In this document: positions 1 through 7,000 of the stretch, piece by piece
Position numbering within the stretch: position 1 is the stretch's first letter
Layout: every line of letters begins with the position of its first letter
DNA from: Frankiaceae bacterium
GTDB lineage: Bacteria; Actinomycetota; Actinomycetes; JADGOU01
Length of the DNA: 7,217 bases
Direction: 5' to 3'
Assembly: GCA_017882835.1 (NCBI GenBank)
Contig: JADGOU010000146.1
Location: 1 to 7,217 of the forward strand
Notes under the pieces: generated by a model
Told to the model about the DNA's origin: nothing
Databases searched by the model: none
Seen by the model: the letters and a program-made list of their open reading frames with translations, nothing else
Position numbers and translations under genes: made by a program

Positions 1-1064
1 GCGTTGTACCCGTAGGTGACCACGCGTCCCCCCGGGTAGCTCACGTGGTCGAGCAGTCCGTCGAGGCGGTGTGCGAGCGCGAGCGTCACCGAGGTGGCGC
101 CGGTGGGGGTCATCGTCTTGGACGTGACGCGACCGCGTTCGTCGTAGTCGAACACGGTGGTGCCACCTTCGTCATCGGCCCGTACGAGCCGCCCGCCGGC
201 TGTGTGGACGCCGGCGTCGGCCGGGGCAGGGGTAGGCGCATCGTGGTAGACGAAGCTCGCGACCGGCGCGTCGGTGGCGGAGTCGTGCCTCACAGCCGTG
301 GGGCGGCGGGCCAGGTCGTAAGACCGGAACACGTGAGCGCTGCCCGTACGGGTCTCGATCACGTCACCGGACGGATCGAGCACCAGCACTTGGGTCGACT
401 CGGGGCGGGTGATCCGCAGTGGACGACCCAGCAGGTCGAGGTCGAACCGCACGGTGCCGCCCATGGCGTCGATGTGCTCGACGAGGTCACCTTTGATGTC
501 GTGGTGGTCGATTGTCGTGACGGTGCGTCCGGCGGCGACCTGTTCGATGCGCTCCACCCTGCCGGCCGGGCTGATGTAGCGGCGGGTCAGGGCACCGGTG
601 TGGGGGGCCCCGGCGTCGGTCCGGGTCTGCTCGGCGTCCCGTTCCTCGATCATGCCGGGCAGGTACGTGGCGGTGGCGAGCCCGCCGTCGGGTCGCAGGG
701 TCGAGACCACCCGGCCGAGTGCGTCGTAACGCAGCTGCATGTGGGCAGCGTCCGGGGCCGGTGGTGCGTAGGCGGTCTCGCTGGCCCGGTAGGGCAAGTA
801 CGAGCGGACGGTGAACCCCCGGGGCCCGTAGTCCTTGGCGTCGGCCACGATCTCGCCCGACTCGTCGACGAGGCGCTGTTGCAGCAGGCGACCGGCGCCG
901 TCGAGGAACTGACGTTGCGAGCGTCTCGCCTCACCCGGCGTAGTCACGGTCGTCTCCGTCACCACCATCGGCAGGACGCCGGTGTCGTACGCGAGCGTCC
1001 GGGTCGGTTCGGCCACTGAGTCGCCGGGTTCGATCGTGCTGGTCAGCCTGGCCAGCGGGTCGAA
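1..1064 (-). repeat. Rhs/YD-like repeat region of the TcB protein, continuing past the window
   Basis: Degenerate YD-type units recur from residue 984: FDPLARLTSTIEP (984), FLDGAGRLLQQRL (1036), YDALGRVVSTLRPDGG (1096), YISPAGRVERI (1146), FDLDLLGRPLRITRP (1190), YDLARRPTAVRHD (1232), FDYDERGRVTSKT (1288), and a last unit SYPGGRVVTYGYNA at the edge. In Rhs and TcB-TcC proteins such strands spiral into a hollow shell around the toxic C-terminal domain. The self-cleaving core motif that ends the shell is not reached. Confidence 0.82.
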
Positions 1065-4013
1065 TGCCGATTCGAAACGCGCGCCCGACGGGTCGACCAC
1101 GGCGGTGGGCTGGTAGCTGCGCAGGTCGAACTCGGCGGCGATCCGGTTGCCGACGGCATCGACCACCTCGATCGGGTAACACGCGGTCGGGTCCATCTGA
1201 AGCGTGGTGACCCCGCCGTTCGGGCCGGTGATACGCCCATGGACCCCGGCGGCGTCCTCGCTGCGCTCGTAGCCGCCGAGCTCGATCCACCATCCGTCGG
1301 TGCCGGTGCGACGGGTGTAGCCAGCGGCGGCGAGGTCGGGCGGGTCGCCGCCGTAGACCTCGGACGCGAGGGTGTCGGGAATGGCCAGCGCCGTGCGGTG
1401 GGTGACCAGACCCTGGCCGCCCACCTGACCCTCGGGGAGCCCGTCGTAGCTGGTCCGCAGGTCGGAGAGCAGCGCACCCGATCCGTCGTGCTGCACGACC
1501 CGGGAGATCCGCTGGCGGAACCTGCCGGTCGGGTCGAGCGCGTACTCGGTGTCGGTGTGCAGTTCCTGTACCGGGGTGGCCGACGCGCCGTCGAAGGCCT
1601 GTTCGACGGCGGAGGTGACGCTGCCATCGGGCGTCCACGCCGTCTGCCCGGTGACGATGCGGCTCACGGGAGTGGTCTGGCCCTCGAACACCGAGCGGGT
1701 CGAGCTGACGAGCCGGGGGGTGAGGGTGCCGGCGTGGGCGCCATCGTCGACCCGCCAGTTCTGCTCGAACCGGTCGAACAAGTAGCCGTCCTTGGTGGCC
1801 CGCTCCTGCCGGAGCAGCCGGCCCCTGATCGCGCGGGCCCGCTCCCGGGCGTCCAGGGTCGCGGGCTCGCTGCCGTCGGGCAGCAGCCCGGTGTTGAACC
1901 AGCGCGTCGTCACGAGGGTGGCGACGTTCTCGTCGCCGGGATCGCGGCTGGTCACCCGGCCGAACCCGCACACCTCACGCAGGACGCCGTCGTAGCGGCC
2001 CTCGTGGTAGTCGTACTCGGTGGTACTGACCGCCCCGGAGGACGCATCGGTGATCTCGACGCGCGCTACCACCGGCAGCACGATCGGCAGCCGAGTGCTC
2101 CACGGGGCGCCCGCGGCCCGGTCCCGTTCGGCCTCCAGCGTCGTCGTGCTCCACGTGATGGCCGTGGTGCGCCCGGTGCCGTTGTCGATCCTCGACAGCA
2201 GCGACGCCGGTTGGGATCCCAGGAGGTCGAGGGTGAACCAGCGTCCCCGCCCTGAGGGCAGCGCGGCTGTCCAGCACAGCGAGGGAGTGCCCCGGCCGAT
2301 GAGATCGGCGACCCGCAGGGCGGCCATGGCCCCTGTGGGCAGGTGACGCACGACGCGGGGCGGTTCGAAGCCGCTGCCGCTGCGGTTGGGCCACCAGGTG
2401 AGCGTTCCGGCGTCCAGATGGACGACGTCGGCGCACCCGTCGCCATCGATGTCGACGACGAGGATCGTGGCCGGGGCGCAGTCGTAGGGCAGCTGAGGAG
2501 CGGCGGCCATGGAGACGCGCGCGCCGAAGATGCCGGCGCCGAGGTAGGGCCAGTAGGTGACGCCCGCGCCGTCGACCCGTACCAGATCGGGGGTGCCGTC
2601 GCCGGTCATGTCGGCGCAGAACACCCGCGGATCGGCAAGGTTGGTGGGCGGGCCCGCGGGCTCGTCGGCCACCACGTCCGGGACTCCGAGCCAGTCTCCC
2701 GAGGCGGAGCGGTGCGCCAGCATCAGCGAGCTGCGGTTGCTCCAGAGCAGGTCGACCCGGCCGTCACCGTCGAAATCGGCGACCCGGACGCCGGCCGCTG
2801 CCGGTGCCACGGCGGGGGCCTGGGCGAGGGCGACGGGACGGGCGAATCCGGTGGCGGTGCGCGGCTGGTAGCGGGTGAGCGGCACGTCGGTGCGTACGAC
2901 GTCGGCGATGCCGTCGCCGTCGATGTCCACCAGCGCGAACCGGGACGCCGCCCCGGCCAGTTCGGGCAGCATCCCGACGTCCTGGGGCCTGCCGAAGCGG
3001 CCGGCCCGATTGGGCCACACCCTGGTGCGGCCACCCGCGGAGATCTCGATCACGTCGGCCGCCCCGGTGCCGGTCCAGTCGACCAGCTCGACGCGGGAGC
3101 CACCACCGAGGGTGGGCGGGGCGGCGCGGTCGTCCTCCGGGTCGATCCGCCGAACGGTCGGCGCGCCGGCGCCCGTGTAGCCGAAGGTGAGCGCGGGAGA
3201 GTCCAGTCCGGTCCCGTCTGCGGCGAACCCGGTGAGTCGCACGGAGGTCAGGAGCGATGCGCCGTTGAGCGGCGCCGGCGTGTATCCCAGCGTCCAACGC
3301 CGCACGAGCGATGACGGCTGGGCGGGGATGTGCAGTTCGATGGTGGTGCACCGCTCGCTGGTGACCAGCAGGAAACCCCCGCGTCCCCAGCGCAGCACAT
3401 CCGGACGCGGCTCGTAGCCGAACCGCACCTCGAACGGACCCCAGCTGACGGTGTCCAGGTAGCGCTGCGCGTCGGCCGACCGCCACCCGAAGGTGGTGCG
3501 CAGGCCAAGGTTGTCCTCGACGGCGTCCAACAGCCAGGCCCACGTTCCTCCACCGGCCCCGATGATGCGCGAGCCGTCCGCGCTGCCGAGATGGAACCGG
3601 GTGCCAGCCCGGTCGGTGGCGACGAAGCCGTTCCCGGCGGCGGCGATGGTCCAGTCGCCGGTGTCGACCTGCGGGCGCAGCACGCCGGCGGAGTCGCGCA
3701 CCAGTGGCCCGGAGCCCTCGAGCACGAGGGCGTCGGTGTTGTCGTAGCGGGGACGGCCGACCATGGTGCTGCGGAGCAGCCGCGGGGTGGCGATCGACCA
3801 GCCCAGCCCGAACGGCCCGTTCGACGTGCCCGAGTCGTAGCTCAGCGCGAGCTTGGGGCTCGAGTCGTTCGGGCCGTGGGGCAGGTCGATCGGCACGGCG
3901 AGGGTACCCGAGCCGGTGGACAGGTCGGGGCTGAAGGTCTCACCGAGCCCTCCGACGCCCCCGCCGGTGGGCAGTGAGGGGGCCTGACTCGCGAACCCGA
4001 CGTCGAAGCTCAT
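1..4013 (-). CDS. TcB-type Tc toxin component (SpvB/TcaC N-terminal, TcdB middle, Rhs/YD repeats), 3' end beyond the window
   Basis: An uninterrupted frame runs from ATG 4013 to the left edge, 1337 residues without a stop. The start is supported by GAGGAG four bases upstream and by the typical SpvB opening (GGLGETFSPDLSTGSGTL, then SYDSGTSNGPFGLGWSI at about residues 58-74). Domains: SpvB-like about 1-300; six FG-GAP/VCBS-like units 312-580; TcdB middle-N about 595-745 (RIDNGTGRTTAITW, YDYHEGRYDGVLREVCGFG); middle-C about 750-930 (QNWRVDDGAHAGTLTPRLV, GYTRRTGTDGWWIEL); and YD-like repeats from about 984 to the edge. In known toxins TcB forms half of the Rhs cocoon, and its propeller is the gate that binds TcA. 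No signal peptide is visible, as is usual for Tc components. Canonical TcB is about 1450-1500 residues, so this is either nearly complete or a TcB-TcC fusion continuing outside. The SpvB-like part here is structural; the ADP-ribosyltransferase of Salmonella SpvB is a different C-terminal domain and is not seen. Confidence 0.92.
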   Translation of the reverse strand, partial: MSFDVGFASQAPSLPTGGGVGGLGETFSPDLSTGSGTLAVPIDLPHGPNDSSPKLALSYDSGTSNGPFGLGWSIATPRLLRSTMVGRPRYDNTDALVLEGSGPLVRDSAGVLRPQVDTGDWTIAAAGNGFVATDRAGTRFHLGSADGSRIIGAGGGTWAWLLDAVEDNLGLRTTFGWRSADAQRYLDTVSWGPFEVRFGYEPRPDVLRWGRGGFLLVTSERCTTIELHIPAQPSSLVRRWTLGYTPAPLNGASLLTSVRLTGFAADGTGLDSPALTFGYTGAGAPTVRRIDPEDDRAAPPTLGGGSRVELVDWTGTGAADVIEISAGGRTRVWPNRAGRFGRPQDVGMLPELAGAASRFALVDIDGDGIADVVRTDVPLTRYQPRTATGFARPVALAQAPAVAPAAAGVRVADFDGDGRVDLLWSNRSSLMLAHRSASGDWLGVPDVVADEPAGPPTNLADPRVFCADMTGDGTPDLVRVDGAGVTYWPYLGAGIFGARVSMAAAPQLPYDCAPATILVVDIDGDGCADVVHLDAGTLTWWPNRSGSGFEPPRVVRHLPTGAMAALRVADLIGRGTPSLCWTAALPSGRGRWFTLDLLGSQPASLLSRIDNGTGRTTAITWSTTTLEAERDRAAGAPWSTRLPIVLPVVARVEITDASSGAVSTTEYDYHEGRYDGVLREVCGFGRVTSRDPGDENVATLVTTRWFNTGLLPDGSEPATLDARERARAIRGRLLRQERATKDGYLFDRFEQNWRVDDGAHAGTLTPRLVSSTRSVFEGQTTPVSRIVTGQTAWTPDGSVTSAVEQAFDGASATPVQELHTDTEYALDPTGRFRQRISRVVQHDGSGALLSDLRTSYDGLPEGQVGGQGLVTHRTALAIPDTLASEVYGGDPPDLAAAGYTRRTGTDGWWIELGGYERSEDAAGVHGRITGPNGGVTTLQMDPTACYPIEVVDAVGNRIAAEFDLRSYQPTAVVDPSGARFESAFDPLARLTSTIEPGDSVAEPTRTLAYDTGVLPMVVTETTVTTPGEARRSQRQFLDGAGRLLQQRLVDESGEIVADAKDYGPRGFTVRSYLPYRASETAYAPPAPDAAHMQLRYDALGRVVSTLRPDGGLATATYLPGMIEERDAEQTRTDAGAPHTGALTRRYISPAGRVERIEQVAAGRTVTTIDHHDIKGDLVEHIDAMGGTVRFDLDLLGRPLRITRPESTQVLVLDPSGDVIETRTGSAHVFRSYDLARRPTAVRHDSATDAPVASFVYHDAPTPAPADAGVHTAGGRLVRADDEGGTTVFDYDERGRVTSKTMTPTGATSVTLALAHRLDGLLDHVSYPGGRVVTYGYN
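1224..2231 (-). other. TcdB middle domains (mid-N and mid-C) of the TcB protein
   Basis: Residues about 595-930 match what I recall of the TcdB toxin middle domains: the opening LLSRIDNGTGRTTAITWS, a strand pair YDYHEGRYDGVLREVCGFGR ending in an FGRV motif, then an Arg-rich helix (ARERARAIRGRLLRQERA) linking to the second half with RLVSSTRSVFEG and SAVEQAFDG. In TcB these regions form part of the cocoon wall. Boundaries are approximate. Confidence 0.75.
2274..3080 (-). repeat. Six DxDGDG-type FG-GAP/VCBS-like units (beta-propeller) in the TcB protein
   Basis: Six related loops begin at residues 312 (DWTGTGAADVI), 363 (DIDGDGIADVV), 413 (DFDGDGRVDLL), 468 (DMTGDGTPDLV), 521 (DIDGDGCADVV) and 570 (DLIGRGTPSLC), spaced 51, 50, 55, 53 and 49 residues. 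The inner four keep a GDG core with flanking Asp, typical of calcium-binding loops; the outer two have lost it. Several units are followed by an aromatic strand such as VWPNRAGRF, YWPYLGAG or WWPNRSGSGF. This matches the TcB beta-propeller that docks TcA. Confidence 0.85.
3114..4013 (-). other. SpvB/TcaC-like N-terminal domain of the TcB protein
   Basis: Residues 1 to about 300 carry the SpvB/TcaC signature: GLGETFSPDLSTGSGTLAVP, LALSYDSGTSNGPFGLGWSI, and a following basic segment RLLRSTMVGRPRYDN. After this come beta-rich stretches such as TRFHLGSADGSRI, WAWLLDAVEDNLGLRTTF and VRFGYEPRPDV. The family is found at the N-terminus of TcB proteins and of SpvB. The boundary at about residue 300 is approximate. 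Confidence 0.88.
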
Positions 4014-4017
4014 GGTG

Positions 4018-4023
4018 CTCCTC
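4018..4023 (-). promoter_or_regulatory. Ribosome binding site of the TcB gene, overlapping the TcA-like stop codon
   Basis: On the minus strand the junction reads TGAGGAGCACCATG. GAGGAG at 4023-4018 uses the last two bases of the TGA stop and lies four bases before the ATG at 4013. This fixes the TcB start and suggests translational coupling of the two genes. No promoter or terminator fits in the 8-base gap, so the pair is very likely one transcript. Confidence 0.75.
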
Positions 4024-7000
4024 AGGCGCGCGGCGTGAATGAGTAGCCGATGACCAGGCCGATGTTGTCGATGGGATCCAACGTCAGCGCACCATTGCTC
4101 ACCCACCCGGGGTTGTCGGCGGCGTCCAGCTCGATGCTGTACTGGCCGATGGCCGACTGGCCCGTCACGGCCGTCGCCAGAGCGGCCGCCTGTACGATGC
4201 CGTCGGCGTCCGTGGTGGCGGGCACGGCCGCCGACGAGGGCAGCGTCACCTTGAGCTTGATGCCCGGGGCCTTCGAGCCCGGAGTGGTGGCCACGACCAG
4301 GCTCACGTCCGTGAGCACCGGGTTCTTCTCGGTAAGCGCGAAATCACCGGCGGTGAGCGCAAACGTGAGCACACCGGTCGAGTAGAAGCTGAAGAACGAG
4401 TCCGCGAAGACCCACCGCAGCGGGAAGGGCCGCTGCCTGCTGTTGATGCCCGGCCTGGACGCCAGCTCGGCGAGCACGGTCGCGCGCAGGTTGGGGTCGA
4501 AGCGTGCCCGGTAGGTGAACGTGAGTCGCACGTCGACCAGCGCGTTGAAGTCGAGCTGCTGGTTGACGCCCTTGGGCAACGAGAGCACCCACGAGGACGC
4601 CAGCCCCGCCCCTTCGAAGATGCCGAGCTGGCGGCGATCCGGAGTGTCGACGAGGGCGTCCGCTCGCACATCGAAGTCGGAGATGATCTGCGTCTCGCTG
4701 TTCTGCACCCGCTGTTTCACCGTGCCGCCAGACCCCGACGGGGTACGGAACTGCGAGATCCCCGCGTTGGTGAGCGCACCACTCACGCCAGTCGCGGGGA
4801 TGATGCCGTCGACCGCGACCTCGACGTGCTCGATCCGGCCGGCGTAGGTGCCCGGGTACACCGAGTCGAAGTCGTCGAGGTCGGTCTGGAAGGTCATCGT
4901 GCCGGTGCGCCGGAGCTGGGTCTCGAACAGGAACGGGTAGCGCTGCGACAGTGAGACCGTCTGCTTCAGCGGCTGCGGCTTGGGTGCCGTTGAGGTGATG
5001 ACGTCGTACGTGAACGACTGGATGTCTGCCATGAGTGTGTCGGCCGCGAGGAGCCCGTGCACCTCACTCGAGGTGTAGTCGGGACGGATCACGTGCAGGT
5101 CGACATCGTTCTCGAAGTTGTAGGCGCTCTGCATCCGCTTGGCCACGCCGAGTGCCCACATGAGGTAGCGGTCGGACAGTGTGCTCATCCGGTCGCCCAG
5201 GGCGTTCCAGACATCGGGGGTGAAGCGCTGCTGGTCGAATGCCTGCAACAGCTGCTGGGACGCCTGCACCCGCATGGCGGACGCATTGGCGCTGGCTTGG
5301 GCGGCGGTGACGCGGGCGTTGGCGGCGGTGACCTCGGCCCCCGCCTGGTTGGCTGCGGCGTTGAGCTCGGTGGCCTGGCGGCGCAGGGTGTCGATCTGGT
5401 AGTCGTTCTGCAGCCTGGCGGCCGTGAGTGACTCGGCCGCGGCCAGCGTCCCCCGGTCGCCCGACAGGGAGTACGAGCCGCTCATCATCTGGTCGGCCAG
5501 CTGGTTCAGCTGTCCGCCGTCGCCGTCCTCGCCTCCGCTCAGCTGGGTCTGCAGCGCCTGATGGACGACCCAGGCGGCGGACTTCGACGCGTACTCGTTG
5601 GCGTTCGCCGTGGCATCGGTCGCCCGCAGCTGCGCCACCTGCTGCGCGGCCTGGTAGGCGGTCACTTCGGCTGAGGCGGCGGCCACCTGCTGGTTCGCGG
5701 CGCTGAGCTCGGCCTGGGACAGCCCGATGTTCTGCGTCAGCTGGGTGCGGGTGAGGCTGCCGGAGTCGGCTCGTTCCCAGAAGTTCATCGCGTCGCGCTC
5801 GGCCCCGATGGCCAGCTGGCAGAAGTTCACCGCGACCGACTGGAGGTAGTCGAACGTCCAGATCGGGATGTTCTGCGCCCAGTAGCCCCAGAAGTCGAGG
5901 CCACCGGCGATCTTCGCCAGCTGAGCCTGGACTTCGAGAATCACTGACGCGATGGCGGGGCTGACGTCGACGGCGCCGGGGTGGGCAATCGAGGCGATGA
6001 GTGTGCGGGCGGCGTCGGCGGCCGGCTTGAGGCCCGGGATCGTGTAGAGCTGCGAGCCCGGGACGGCGTTGCCTGAGCCGAGGACGTTCTCGTAGATGGG
6101 CAGTGCGCTCTGCGCGTCGCCGTCGCGGAAGTTGGAGTCGCCCCAGTCCAGGTAGAGCTGGGCCAGGTGCGCCCAGACGTACGGAGCTTCGATCGTCGCG
6201 TTGAGGTACGTGTAGCCGGCGGCACGCAGATACCAGGTCTCTGCCTCGCTGAAGTTCCCCATGGCGTGGTAGCACTGCGCGAGCCCGAGCGCGGTCTCGT
6301 AGTACCAGGCGTGCGCGAGCGACATCGCGACGTCGGCGGCCGTCGTCGGCTTGATGAGCACGTCGGGCAACGATGTGGCCAGCTGATGAGCGGTGTAGAG
6401 CGAGGTGAGCACCTGGTCTATGGGTACGGCCTGACCGGCCGTCCAGGTGAGTTTCTGTACCGTCCCGCCCGACTCGAACACGTACGACCGCTGGTCGACC
6501 GTGAGCTGCGGAGGGACGACCACCGGAACGGTCATACCGATGCTCAAGGCGAGGACGGGGCTCATGACAGTCGCACCGCTCAGCGCGGCCGCGGCACTGC
6601 TCGGCGTGGTGGCGGCAAAGGTCATTGGTGCGGCGGGGAGATGCATGGATGTCCCGCCGCCGGGAGTGGGGTGGAACCCGCCGAGCGGAGGAAGGTGGGG
6701 AGCCGGAACCTGCGGATTGGCGGGCGTCCCCGGTGGGGTAGGGGCTGGTGAAGCGGGAGCAGGCTGGGCGCCGGTGATCCTCCCGATGAGGTCAGGGGCT
6801 TCGCTGGCGGCCCGATCGGCGAAGAACTTCGCCGAGGCCGCATTGCCCATCTCCTGCAGCGTCTGCGACACCCGAAGGTCGGCCACCGCCGCGGTGCCCT
6901 TGGCGTCGGTCGCCCCGCTCAGCAACCCCACCACCGGGGCGTCGACCGAGGTCAACTCGCGGGGGCGCACCCCAGCCGTCGCCTGTTCGACCGGGAGGAC

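Noticed and set aside
45..1019. Long plus-strand open frame of 324 codons, with further ones at 1239-2255, 2343-3314 and 3330-3977
   Set aside because: They lie antisense to the continuous TcB frame, which has unmistakable SpvB, GDG-loop and YD motifs. Their products are Gly/Arg/Val-rich with no recognisable domain, as expected for shadow frames in high-GC DNA.
931..1971. Minus-strand open frame of 346 codons, and a similar one at 2764-3543
   Set aside because: They are out of frame with the TcB gene on the same strand and encode Arg/Pro-rich sequence without domains. The TcB frame runs through both regions without a break.
3114..4013. ADP-ribosyltransferase toxin activity because of the SpvB name
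   Set aside because: Only the SpvB/TcaC N-terminal structural domain is present. The catalytic ADP-ribosyltransferase of Salmonella SpvB is a separate C-terminal domain, and no such region is visible here.
4014..4021. A promoter or terminator between the two genes
   Set aside because: The gap is 8 bases and is taken up by the ribosome binding site. I saw no hairpin followed by a T-run elsewhere on the minus strand.
5064..6275. Minus-strand open frame of 403 codons inside the TcA-like gene
   Set aside because: Arg-rich out-of-frame product. The overlapping TcA-like frame has coherent helical and TPR-like patterns, so this is a shadow.
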